The position numbers and the translations under genes were made by a program. Source: Treponema sp. OMZ 787 (GTDB lineage Bacteria > Spirochaetota > Spirochaetia > Treponematales > Treponemataceae). From it: 64,000 nt of DNA. Where the stretch lies: assembly GCF_024181225.1 (NCBI RefSeq), contig NZ_CP051198.1, positions 2,480,001 to 2,544,000 on the forward strand, in the 5' to 3' direction. Under the pieces are notes generated by a model. The model ran no database searches. It had not been told where the DNA came from and saw only the letters and a program-made list of their open reading frames with translations. Of this stretch, positions 54,434 to 62,900 are shown piece after piece (the stretch's first letter is position 1; each line of letters starts with the position of its first letter).

Positions 54434-54475
54434 TATAAATCAAGTCTTGATTTATAGAAAAAATACTGTTATACT
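54434..54475 (+). promoter_or_regulatory. mazEF-like promoter with 23-bp palindromic operator; predicts leaderless mRNA
   Basis: A perfect inverted repeat of 11 bp around one base covers 54434-54456 (arms TATAAATCAAG and CTTGATTTATA). It overlaps the -35 TTGATT (54447-54452). After a 17-bp spacer comes TATACT (54470-54475), then six bases to ATG 54482. The palindrome is a natural binding site for the RHH-type antitoxin dimer. No Shine-Dalgarno is seen. Confidence 0.65.
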
Positions 54476-54481
54476 AAAGAT

Positions 54482-54721
54482 ATGAAAACAGCAGTTTCAA
54501 TATCGGATTCCTTATTTTTAAGAGCTCAAAAATTTCAAACAAATTGTAATATTTCAAGAAGTAAACTGTACTCTGATGCACTGGATGAATATCTTTCAAA
54601 AAGAGAAAAACAAGATATCACTGCACAATTAAACTCTGTTTACGAACAAATTGAAACGGAAGATGAGCTTAATATCGGACTTTTAGCCTTAAGGGAGCTT
54701 ACAAAAAATGATGCGTGGTGA
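54482..54721 (+). CDS. RHH-type antitoxin, MazE/CopG-like
   Basis: 79 residues. The N-terminus MKTAVSISDSLFLRAQKF followed by SRSKLYSDALDEYLSKRE is a ribbon-helix-helix DNA-binding domain; the acidic rest (IETEDELNIGLLALRELT) would wrap the toxin. It overlaps the MazF-like gene by 14 bp and its promoter carries a palindrome, as expected for autorepression by antitoxin and complex. Confidence 0.85.
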   Translation: MKTAVSISDSLFLRAQKFQTNCNISRSKLYSDALDEYLSKREKQDITAQLNSVYEQIETEDELNIGLLALRELTKNDAW

Positions 54722-55049
54722 ACTATGGTTCGCTGATTTAGGAATACCATTTGGAAGCGAAACAGGTTACCGAAGACCTGTAATAATTATGCAAAACGAC
54801 TTATTTAATGTCAGTAAAATAAGAACAATTGAAGTTGTTCCGCTAACCACAAATCTTATTCTAGGAGAAGCTCCCGGAAATGTTATAATCAATAAAAAAA
54901 ACTCAAAATTACCTAAAGATTCGGTAGCGGTAGTTTCTCAGCTTACGGCTATCGATAAAACCAGATTTATTGAAAAAATCGGAAAAATAAATAAAAATCT
55001 TATAAAAGAAATTGAAAGCGGTATAAGGCTGGTTTTAGATATTGAATAA
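54708..55049 (+). CDS. mazF: MazF/PemK-family mRNA interferase toxin
   Basis: 113 residues. MRGELWFADLG, then GSETGYRRPVIIMQND, VVPLTTNL and the SVAVVSQLTAIDKTRF block are the MazF/PemK fold with its catalytic Arg (RRPVIIMQ) and Thr (PLTTN). It cuts mRNA at short motifs and stops growth when the labile antitoxin is lost. The start may be either of the two first Met codons. All catalytic positions are kept, so it should be functional. Confidence 0.9.
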   Translation: MMRGELWFADLGIPFGSETGYRRPVIIMQNDLFNVSKIRTIEVVPLTTNLILGEAPGNVIINKKNSKLPKDSVAVVSQLTAIDKTRFIEKIGKINKNLIKEIESGIRLVLDIE

Positions 55050-55099
55050 GGAGAATCTTTTAATATCTTGTTTAGCTTGCGAGCCCGGCGCCCTATACT

Positions 55100-56719
55100 T
55101 TAAACAAGCTCTTCTGTCCGCCAATCCTTGATGGTGCGTTTTTCTTCGTCAAAGCTTGCACCTACGGCAAGGATTGTTTTTTTGATTCCGCCTGAACTTG
55201 CTTCTTTGTAGGGAGCTGCGTAATTCTTTTCTTTTATCTGCTTTATAGCATCTTCTGCCGTTCCCCTTCCTTCAAGCTTAAACTCAAAGATGTAGATTCT
55301 ATCTTGGGTATGGACTATACAATCAGCCCGTCCTGTTGCACAATGAATTTCGGTTTGCACAAATTGGTTCATCAGAGCAAAGATGAGGTAGACAGCGGCC
55401 TGATAGTTTTGCTCCCTCAAGGCGAGGTCTTTTTCTGCAAGATTATCGTATGGGATGCCTGAAATCAGAGTCTGCATTTTTTTCATAAAGGCATCTACAT
55501 CCCCGGCCTTTACCGCCTTGGTAAATTCCATTACGGAAACGCCTGTCTTTTCTGCCCCTATAGGGGTAAAGGCGGGCATTAGGTTGTGCAAAAAGCCGTA
55601 TCGCACCTCATCGTTCGGGAAGCCCAAACGGTAAAGCCCGTACTCCTTGTCATAATCCTTTATCGTCAAATAGCCTGCCTGAAAAAGTATCGGGATGGGG
55701 AGAATAGGATCGGCCCTGTAAGCATTTAGGCCGTATTCGTCAATCTGAATATCCCCGTCCAATTCGGGGATGTAGTAATGCCCTTCTTTTAGGTACTTAA
55801 CCAAGAAGGTCGGGGTGCCGGTGGCGTACCAAAAATCCCTAAAGACCTTGCCTGCAAAAACATTTAAAAGACTAAAAGGATTATACACACTTGTTCCTCT
55901 TTCAGAAAAACAGTAGCCGTCATATTTTTGCTTTAGCCTTAAAAAGGCATCTTCTTCCGATAAATGATTTGCCTCAGCCAAAGCCTTAATCTCAGATTGA
56001 AAACTGCTTTTTAACTCTTTTTCGGTAATACCGCAAATAGCGGAAAAATCGGGGAGCATACTTATATCCCGCAAGTTGTTTAAATCGCTAAAAATACTTA
56101 CCTTACTGAACTTAGTAACTCCGGTTAAAAAGGCAAAGCGGAGGGAAGCATCTGAGCTTTTAATTACTCCGTAAAAGCCCTTTAAAATTGTACGGTAGGT
56201 TTCATTGAGGCTTAAGTTTTCCATGGAGCTTAAAAGAGGTTTATCGTATTCGTCTATGAGGATGACTACCTGCCTGCCCGTTTTTTCGTGGGCGGCTCTT
56301 ATCAGCTTTTTAAAACGGTCGGTAATATCCAGGCCCGTACTTCCGTAAATTGCTTCGTAATGGTCTAAAAATGAGGAGAGGATATTTATCAAATCCTCCC
56401 TTGATTCGTAAACGGCCGTATTAAAGTCCAAATAAAGAACAGGGTATTCCTGCCAAATTTCTCTTTTGTCCTTTTCGCTCTCTTCAAGTTTTTCAAGAGC
56501 CAAGCCCTTAAAAAGCTCCTTCTGTCCGAGAAAGTAGGCCTTTAAGGTCGAAAGAAAAAGACTCTTCCCGAACCTCCTCGGACGGCTTAAAAAATAAGGA
56601 GTCTTATTGTTTATTAAATCCCATATATATTTTGTTTTATCAATATACAAAAAATCCGCTTCAATAAGCTTTTCAAAACTTTGAACACCTATGGGTAAAC
56701 TGCGCTTTACTTCTGTCAT
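55100..56719 (-). CDS. AAA-ATPase-like / PD-(D/E)XK nuclease domain protein
   Basis: 539 residues. The N-terminus (LPIGVQSFEKLIEADFLYID, then the P-loop SRPRRFGKSLFLSTL with Lys52, and VVILIDEYDKPL as Walker B) is the AAA-ATPase-like domain PF09820. The C-terminus (GRADCIVHTQDRIYIFEFKL) is a PDDEXK_9 nuclease fold with Asp, Glu and Lys all present. Such proteins are multi-copy in many anaerobes and their role is unknown; defence or mobile-element function is suspected. ATG at 56719 follows GGGAGG. Intact. Confidence 0.88.
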   Translation of the reverse strand: MTEVKRSLPIGVQSFEKLIEADFLYIDKTKYIWDLINNKTPYFLSRPRRFGKSLFLSTLKAYFLGQKELFKGLALEKLEESEKDKREIWQEYPVLYLDFNTAVYESREDLINILSSFLDHYEAIYGSTGLDITDRFKKLIRAAHEKTGRQVVILIDEYDKPLLSSMENLSLNETYRTILKGFYGVIKSSDASLRFAFLTGVTKFSKVSIFSDLNNLRDISMLPDFSAICGITEKELKSSFQSEIKALAEANHLSEEDAFLRLKQKYDGYCFSERGTSVYNPFSLLNVFAGKVFRDFWYATGTPTFLVKYLKEGHYYIPELDGDIQIDEYGLNAYRADPILPIPILFQAGYLTIKDYDKEYGLYRLGFPNDEVRYGFLHNLMPAFTPIGAEKTGVSVMEFTKAVKAGDVDAFMKKMQTLISGIPYDNLAEKDLALREQNYQAAVYLIFALMNQFVQTEIHCATGRADCIVHTQDRIYIFEFKLEGRGTAEDAIKQIKEKNYAAPYKEASSGGIKKTILAVGASFDEEKRTIKDWRTEELV

Positions 56720-56756
56720 CTAAAAGCCTCCCTTGTTGTAAAATATAACTCTTGCA

Positions 56757-56785
56757 ATTATAGCACAGGAGGCCTAAATTTACAA
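56757..56785 (-). promoter_or_regulatory. promoter of AAA-ATPase-like gene
   Basis: Minus-strand reading: TTGTAA (56785-56780), 17 bp, TATAAT (56762-56757), about 37 nt before the ATG at 56719. Confidence 0.6.
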
Positions 56786-56798
56786 TTGCTTGAGAAAG

Positions 56799-58457
56799 CT
56801 ACCTCACCCTTCCCTTTTCAATATACACAACCTTATCGGCGGCGTTTACGGTGGACTTGCGGTGGCTTACGATTAAAACGCCCTTGTCTTTTTTTTCTTG
56901 GTAAATCGAATTTAAAATGAGGGCTTCGTTTAAGCTGTCCAAGTTTCCGGTCGGCTCGTCGAGCAGCAAAAGAGGAGCCTTGTGTAAAAAGGCTCGAGCA
57001 AGACCGAGACGCTGTTTTTCTCCGCTCGAAAGGTTTCCGCCGAGTTCGGTAATCTTTGTATCATAGCCTTCAGGAAGGCTCATGATAAAATCGTGGATGG
57101 CGGCTTTTTTCGCGGCTTCGATAACTTCCTCTTTTGAAGCACTCCTGTTTGCAAGGAGGATGTTTTCATAAATGGATTTTTTAAAAATATAGGTTTGCTG
57201 GGTAATGTACGAAACAGCCTCTCTTAAACTCGCAGTGTTTATTTTTTTTACATCGATGCCGTTCATCCTTACCTCTCCAGAAAGGGGATCGAAAAAGCGC
57301 ATGATTAGGCGGAGCAGGGTACTCTTCCCGCTTCCGCTTTTACCGCAAAGACCGACTATCTCATCTTTTTTAACCGAGATGCTTACATCCTTTAAAACTT
57401 CCATATCATCGTATCTAAAATTGATATTATCGGCATCAACTTTTTCGAAGCTGACATTTTCGCCGTCTGCAACTTCATCGAGTTCAGGCTTTTCTTCAAG
57501 CAGGGAAAAAACTCTCTCTGCGGAAGCGAAGGTTTGCTGCAAGTTTACGGCCAAGCCTGAAACAGCTATTATCGGGCCGTAGCCTGAAAGAAGCATTAGG
57601 TTGGAAATTAAAAAGTCAGCAAAGTCTATTTTTCCGTTTACCAATAGGAAGGCCGAAATGACCAACATTAAAAAATTGCAAAGGGTGAGAGCCGCCTCCG
57701 TAATAGCAAAGGTGTTCCCTTCAAAATCCTTTAAAAGCTTAAAGGTTCCGCTTATAGCCTCCCCTCTTTTTTCTATATTTTCTTTTCGCTCCCTTATCTT
57801 GTCAAAAAAGATTATCTCCTTTATTCCGAGGAGGGAGTCCAAAAAGTAGGAATTAAGGGAGCTCATTTTTTTTCGGTATTCTACGCCGGAGCCGTCATCC
57901 ATCTTACCGAAAAGGAGCGGAAGAAAGAAGCCTATTATTATATAGATGAGGGCAACCGTAAGTGCCAAGACAATGTGTATTTTTGCAAAGACAATCAGGG
58001 CAAAAATAAAATAGAGGACGGCAGAAGCTGCCGGAGCTATTGTGTGGGCATAAAAAACTTCGAGCAATTCTATGTCGGTGGTTATGATCGACAAGAGGCT
58101 CCCCGAATCTTTTTTTTGCAATTTAACAAAGGCGAGCCGTCTCATAGCCGTAAAAATTTTATCGCGTATCAAGGCCAAAAGGGTAAAGGCTATGTAGTGT
58201 CCCGAAAGCTGCTCGCCGTATCTGAAAATGCCGCGGCTTACGGCACAAACGATGAGGCCTATTATTACAAAGTTTAGGGAAAAGGAAGTGTTAAAAACTT
58301 TTAAGCCCAAGAGGGAAACAATGCCTACCCCGCCCAAAACCGGAATGGCCGCCGCAATGATAAAGCCCAAGACCCTCAAGATAACCGTTATAGTCATAAC
58401 TCCTGTAAGAGGTCTTACAAATACTATCAATTTTTTTATAAGTTCGCTTTTTTTCAT
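56799..58457 (-). CDS. ABC exporter half-transporter, ATPase plus permease (second of pair)
   Basis: 552 residues: six membrane segments in ~1-305, then an ABC ATPase with Walker A GLCGKSGSGKSTLLRLI, signature NLSSGEKQRLGLARAF, Walker B LLLLDEPTGNLDS and switch SHRKS. Its ATG overlaps the stop of the preceding ABC gene by four bases, so the two form a heterodimer. The pair resembles CydDC-type thiol exporters and other heterodimeric exporters; no substrate can be assigned, and no cytochrome bd genes are nearby. Confidence 0.85.
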   Translation of the reverse strand: MKKSELIKKLIVFVRPLTGVMTITVILRVLGFIIAAAIPVLGGVGIVSLLGLKVFNTSFSLNFVIIGLIVCAVSRGIFRYGEQLSGHYIAFTLLALIRDKIFTAMRRLAFVKLQKKDSGSLLSIITTDIELLEVFYAHTIAPAASAVLYFIFALIVFAKIHIVLALTVALIYIIIGFFLPLLFGKMDDGSGVEYRKKMSSLNSYFLDSLLGIKEIIFFDKIRERKENIEKRGEAISGTFKLLKDFEGNTFAITEAALTLCNFLMLVISAFLLVNGKIDFADFLISNLMLLSGYGPIIAVSGLAVNLQQTFASAERVFSLLEEKPELDEVADGENVSFEKVDADNINFRYDDMEVLKDVSISVKKDEIVGLCGKSGSGKSTLLRLIMRFFDPLSGEVRMNGIDVKKINTASLREAVSYITQQTYIFKKSIYENILLANRSASKEEVIEAAKKAAIHDFIMSLPEGYDTKITELGGNLSSGEKQRLGLARAFLHKAPLLLLDEPTGNLDSLNEALILNSIYQEKKDKGVLIVSHRKSTVNAADKVVYIEKGRVR

Positions 58458-60241
58458 TTTACACCCAGCCTTATTTTTTCAAGATCTTTTTGCTGTAAAT
58501 ACATCCTTGCATAGATGCCGTTTTTTTCAAGGAGGCTTGAATTAGTTCCTTCTTCCTTTATCTCGCCCCTTTCAAATACATAGATATGATCTGCATTTTC
58601 AATATTTGCAAGCCTGTGCGAAATAAAGATGATTATTTTTGTTTTGCTTAATTCGTAGAGGGTGTTTAAAATAAGCTCTTCGCTTTCGACATCGATATTG
58701 CTTACAGCCTCGTCAAAGATATAAATATCCGCATCGTGTAGAAGAGCCCGTGCAAGAGCAAAGCGCTGAACCTGCCCGCCCGATAAATTCTTTCCCCCGG
58801 ATTCAATATAAAAATCGAGTCCTGAGTTTTCTTCTTCTTTTGAAGAACTGCGGCTTAAAACAAACTCGTCTAAGAGAACCTTTTTTAATACGCTCATTAA
58901 TTCGTCATCGCTTGCAGAGGGCTTGGCTATTAAAAGGTTTTCCCTCACCGAAGCTCCGAACAAAAAGCTCTCAGTCGAAACAAGGTTCATGTACCTAGCT
59001 CTAAATTCGTCGGGAAGTTTTTTTGCTTCTATTCCCGACAGGAGGATTTCTCCCGAATAGTTTTTTTGTAAGCCCATAAGCAAGGCGGCAGCCGTCGATT
59101 TACCCGAGCCGCTTTCGCCTGCGATGCCGTAAAAGCCCGGCTTTAAAAACTTCATCGATGCATTTTTTACTGCCTGCTTCGATTCGTTATAATTAAAGTT
59201 TAAATTTTTTACCTCAAGTGTAAGCTTCGATTCTTCAAATTTTTTTGCCGCAGCCTCAAGTTCGGCTTCGCTTAATATCGAAGCCGAGTCGCTTTTTACA
59301 TCCATCAATTCAAAGAGGCGGTTTGCGGCGGTTATCCCGTTCATCGCTATATGGAAAAAAGAGCCCAAGGCCCGCAGGGGCAAAAAGAATTCCGCACAGA
59401 GCAAAATAAAAAGAAGAGCTCCTTCTATCGAAAGATTTCCGGCTCGCAGCTGATATAGGCTTACAATTGTGCCGAGGGCTGTTCCGCCGTAAGCCACGGT
59501 GTCCATCACAAAGATTGAGTTAAGCTGCATGGTCAAAACCCTCATGGTTACCCGTCTAAAATTTTCCGCCTCGGCATTCAGCTCCTTGTGTTGAGCCTCA
59601 TCATCCGAATAGGCCTTTAAAGTGATAAGACCGCGGAGGTTATCCAAAAAAGAATCTCCAAGCCCCGTATAAATTGAAAGGTATTTTTTTAAAATGCGCT
59701 TTGCAACCTTTTGAATCGCAACAATCGAAAGAGGAATCAGGGGCACGCAGATAAAAAGCACAAGGGCTGCAAAAAAGTTTATCGGTGCAAGGATTATAAA
59801 AAGAGTTACCGGAGCCGCCATACTAAAAAAGAACTGAGGCAGGTAGGCCCCGAAATAAGAATCCAACTGCTCTATTCCGTCCGAGCCTATTTGAGTAACC
59901 TCGGCCATGCTAATATATTGGGAATAATTTAGCTTTAAAGAAATAAATTTATCGTAGAGCATTGAGCGCAAGGTACGTTTAACCTCGGTTCCTGCCTTGT
60001 ATGAAAAGTAGGAGCGCTTACGGACGGCAATAACTCTTATTATCAAGGCAGAGGCAGCTACGGCCGCCAAAACAAAAAGCGTTTTTTTATAGTGCGAAGA
60101 ATTATATAGCCCGAAAATAAAGCGCACCATTACAAACGTAATGACCACATTGCACAATAGAGAAATCCATGAAGAAAGGGCCGAAAGCAAAATCCACTTT
60201 TTACTTTTCGGCACAGACCTTGTCAGGCGTTTATGAATCAT
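58454..60241 (-). CDS. ABC exporter half-transporter, ATPase plus permease (first of pair)
   Basis: 595 residues: six membrane segments to ~300, then ATPase with Walker A GIAGESGSGKSTAAALL, signature NLSGGQVQRFALARAL, Walker B IYIFDEAVSNIDVES and switch ISHRLAN. The Walker B ends in Asp-Glu, so its site looks catalytic. It is co-translated with the second half-transporter at 56799-58457. In CydDC terms this is the CydD-like, first-encoded chain. Confidence 0.85.
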   Translation of the reverse strand: MIHKRLTRSVPKSKKWILLSALSSWISLLCNVVITFVMVRFIFGLYNSSHYKKTLFVLAAVAASALIIRVIAVRKRSYFSYKAGTEVKRTLRSMLYDKFISLKLNYSQYISMAEVTQIGSDGIEQLDSYFGAYLPQFFFSMAAPVTLFIILAPINFFAALVLFICVPLIPLSIVAIQKVAKRILKKYLSIYTGLGDSFLDNLRGLITLKAYSDDEAQHKELNAEAENFRRVTMRVLTMQLNSIFVMDTVAYGGTALGTIVSLYQLRAGNLSIEGALLFILLCAEFFLPLRALGSFFHIAMNGITAANRLFELMDVKSDSASILSEAELEAAAKKFEESKLTLEVKNLNFNYNESKQAVKNASMKFLKPGFYGIAGESGSGKSTAAALLMGLQKNYSGEILLSGIEAKKLPDEFRARYMNLVSTESFLFGASVRENLLIAKPSASDDELMSVLKKVLLDEFVLSRSSSKEEENSGLDFYIESGGKNLSGGQVQRFALARALLHDADIYIFDEAVSNIDVESEELILNTLYELSKTKIIIFISHRLANIENADHIYVFERGEIKEEGTNSSLLEKNGIYARMYLQQKDLEKIRLGVK

Positions 60242-60392
60242 AACTAACCTCTTAAAAAGACAATTTTATAGGAAACAAATAAAAATAGCAATAGGCTAAC
60301 TTTTAGGCTGTTGTTATTAGAAATTACAAAATATTTTTTAAAATTTTACTCATAAATCTTCTTTTCGCATATAAATATAATAGGAGGCACAA

Positions 60393-61241
60393 ATGAAAAA
60401 TGATGCAAGTTTCAAAATTACCCTACGAAATGACTATGCTTTTAAGCGTATCTTCGGTACTGAGGAGAATAAAGATATTTTGCAGGACTTACTGGAATGT
60501 ATAGTCGACATTCTGCCTGAAAATATCGCAGGATTAGAACTTTTGGATAAGGAATTTCATAAAGAAATTTTGACCGAAAAGCTAGGTATCTTGGATATAA
60601 AGTTAAGACTAAAAGACGGACTAATTATCAATATTGAGATACAAAATCGGTGGAGAGGTGATTTTCCTGAAAGAAGTGTGTATTATTGGTCGAAGATGTA
60701 TACCGAAGGCATAAAACAAGGTCAAGACTATACAAATCTACCAAAATGTATTACAATAAACTTAATAGGAGAAGGCTTTAATAAAAATAAGCGTTTGCAC
60801 AATAAATATCTTATTTTGGAAAAAGATACAAAAGAGCTTTTGCTTTCAAAATTTGAGATTCATATTATAAATCTTGAAAAAGCAAAGCTTTTAGAAGAAT
60901 CAAATTATATGAATGTAAAAACAAAACGCTTATTAAGCTGGCTGAAATTTATTGAAACGGATGATGGGGAGGTAAGAAAGATGTTGGCGCAAAATTCCGA
61001 AATGATGAAAAAGGCAAATGCAGTTATTGAAGTAATGGAAATGAGTCCTAGGGACAAATGGCTGTACGAATCACGCATGAAATATGAACACGATATGGCA
61101 TCAGAAAAACGCGAGGGCTACACAGAAGGAGTATACCAAACAAAACTCGAAACAGCAAAAAATTTACTTGATCTGGGTGTAACACAAGAAGTCATTATTC
61201 AAGCCACAGGTCTAAGCCAAGGTGAAATAAACAATCTTTAA
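60393..61241 (+). CDS. intact Rpn-family PD-(D/E)XK nuclease/putative transposase
   Basis: 282 residues, apparently complete. Starts ITLRNDYAFKRIFG, then the nuclease core LGILDIKLRLKDGLIINIEIQ with Asp68, Glu82 and Gln84, followed by RGDFPERSVYYWSKMY. The C-terminus has the family's typical charged helix and tail (LGVTQEVIIQATGLSQGEI). Rpn proteins are DNA endonucleases that promote RecA-independent recombination in E. coli. ATG follows ATAGGAGG. A 27-bp upstream stretch (60323-60349) closely matches one upstream of the broken copy at 53729. Confidence 0.88.
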   Translation: MKNDASFKITLRNDYAFKRIFGTEENKDILQDLLECIVDILPENIAGLELLDKEFHKEILTEKLGILDIKLRLKDGLIINIEIQNRWRGDFPERSVYYWSKMYTEGIKQGQDYTNLPKCITINLIGEGFNKNKRLHNKYLILEKDTKELLLSKFEIHIINLEKAKLLEESNYMNVKTKRLLSWLKFIETDDGEVRKMLAQNSEMMKKANAVIEVMEMSPRDKWLYESRMKYEHDMASEKREGYTEGVYQTKLETAKNLLDLGVTQEVIIQATGLSQGEINNL

Positions 61242-61252
61242 TAACTACTGTC

Positions 61253-61281
61253 TTGCAATCTTTAAAAAAAAGAAGTAAAAT
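61253..61281 (+). promoter_or_regulatory. promoter of metal ABC transporter, predicts near-leaderless mRNA
   Basis: TTGCAA (61253-61258), 17-bp spacer, TAAAAT (61276-61281), nine bases, then ATG 61291. No Shine-Dalgarno in the leader. Confidence 0.55.
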
Positions 61282-61290
61282 GCTCTTCCT

Positions 61291-61974
61291 ATGGTAAAAA
61301 TAAATTCTCTTAAATTTAAATATCCGAACTCAAAAAAAGAAGTTTTAAAAAATATAAATTTAGAAGTTAAGCAGGGCGATTATATTTCAATTGTGGGAGA
61401 AAACGGCTGCGGGAAAAGTACGCTTCTAAAACTTATCTTAAAACTGCTTAAAATACAAAGCGGTGAAATTATTATCAATGCAAAAAGAATAGGCTACCTT
61501 CCGCAAAAAAAAGAAAATTTAAGCGACTTCCCGATTACTCTTTTTGAACTTTTAAATTCTTATAGAAAAATATTAAAGATAAGAGAAAGGGACTGCGTTC
61601 TAAAAGCCTTGGAAAGGGTGAATTTAAGCGAATACAAAACAAGCCTTGTCGGGGAACTTTCAGGCGGGCAGCTTCAAAAACTTTACATAGCACGGGCCCT
61701 TATCGGGGATCCCGATCTTTTAATCTTGGATGAGCCTTCTACCGGAATCGATGTGCATGGGCAAAAAGAAATCTATTCTTTTGTAAAAGATTTAAACACT
61801 CAAAAGGGGCTTACCGTCATTTCGGTTGACCATAACTTGGATGCCGCAATTTTTAATTCTACAAAAATATTCCATATAAAAAACGGGGAAGGACACTTGT
61901 GCAGCCCCAAACAGTACAGTTCCGAATTCTTTGACCCTAGCTTTGTTCAATTCAAACCCAGGGTGAACCAATAA
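61291..61974 (+). CDS. metal (Zn/Mn-type) ABC transporter ATPase, ZnuC-like
   Basis: 227 residues. Walker A GENGCGKSTLLKLI, signature LSGGQLQKLYIARAL, Walker B LLILDEPSTGID, switch DHNLD. The closest fit is the ZnuC/MntA-type family that powers import of zinc or manganese. The permease follows 29 bp later. No substrate-binding protein gene accompanies it. The mRNA is predicted to be nearly leaderless. Confidence 0.85.
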   Translation: MVKINSLKFKYPNSKKEVLKNINLEVKQGDYISIVGENGCGKSTLLKLILKLLKIQSGEIIINAKRIGYLPQKKENLSDFPITLFELLNSYRKILKIRERDCVLKALERVNLSEYKTSLVGELSGGQLQKLYIARALIGDPDLLILDEPSTGIDVHGQKEIYSFVKDLNTQKGLTVISVDHNLDAAIFNSTKIFHIKNGEGHLCSPKQYSSEFFDPSFVQFKPRVNQ

Positions 61975-62003
61975 GAGAAAAGTTTTTATAGGAGAATAAG
62001 AAG

Positions 62004-62828
62004 ATGCTTCAATACGGTTTTATGCAAAATGCTTTTATTGTTTCTTTTTTTATAGGAATCCTCTGCCCTGCAATAGGCTTATTTTTAGTTCTCAGGAAAT
62101 ACTCCCTCATAGGAGATACCCTTTCCCACAGCTCCCTTGCAGGTGTTACCCTCGCCCTTGCCTCAGGAATAAACCCGATACTTGGAGCCTTTATTTTTAC
62201 GACAGCTGCCGGGGCACTAATAGAAGCCCTTAGAAACGCTTTTAAAGAATATCAAGATTTAATCCTTTCGATAGTTTTGTCTTTGAGTGTAGGAATCGCC
62301 ATTACCCTCATAAGTTCAGGGGCCGTCAGGGCAAATGCCGAAACCTATTTATTCGGAAGCGTCCTAACTGTTTCATCCTCCGATTTGATTACGGTCATAG
62401 CTTTAAGCATCCTATCCCTGATTACCCTCGGCCTTATGTATCACAAGATGGTATACATAGCCCTCGATGAAGATATTGCAAAAATAATGGGCGTTAAGGT
62501 AAGGCTCATCAATTACTTATTTTCAGCCCTTACTGCGGCAACTATAGCCGTTTCATTAAAAATCGTAGGCATGCTGGTATTAAGCTCGATGATAGCCCTC
62601 CCCGTTGCAACAGCCCTTCAACTAAAAACGAGCTTTAAAAAGACCTTGATTTTTTCTATTTTTATAAGCGTGGCCGATATCATGCTCGGCTTGGTTTTGT
62701 CCTATCACCTGAACGTTGCCCCGGGCGGTTTTACGGCCCTGGTTTCGGTCATTGTCTTAATCTTGACGATAGGGATGCTTTTCTTTTTAAAACATATTAG
62801 AAAACCGGACGTGGTTAATACTTTATAA
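62004..62828 (+). CDS. metal (Zn/Mn-type) ABC transporter permease, ZnuB-like
   Basis: 274 residues, about eight membrane segments, ABC-3 permease family: FIGILCPAIGLFLVLRKYSL with the characteristic GDTLSHSSLAGV, and ALDEDIAKIMGVKVRLINYL, the coupling helix region facing the ATPase. ATG follows AGGAG. It ends before a RelB/YoeB-like module. The metal (Zn, Mn or Fe) cannot be read from the permease. Confidence 0.87.
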   Translation: MLQYGFMQNAFIVSFFIGILCPAIGLFLVLRKYSLIGDTLSHSSLAGVTLALASGINPILGAFIFTTAAGALIEALRNAFKEYQDLILSIVLSLSVGIAITLISSGAVRANAETYLFGSVLTVSSSDLITVIALSILSLITLGLMYHKMVYIALDEDIAKIMGVKVRLINYLFSALTAATIAVSLKIVGMLVLSSMIALPVATALQLKTSFKKTLIFSIFISVADIMLGLVLSYHLNVAPGGFTALVSVIVLILTIGMLFFLKHIRKPDVVNTL

Positions 62829-62900
62829 GCATGTAGTAAAAGAATACAAAAGTATTGTTTTTTCATAGCTTTTATGTTATATTTGTAATAAGGAGTAAAT

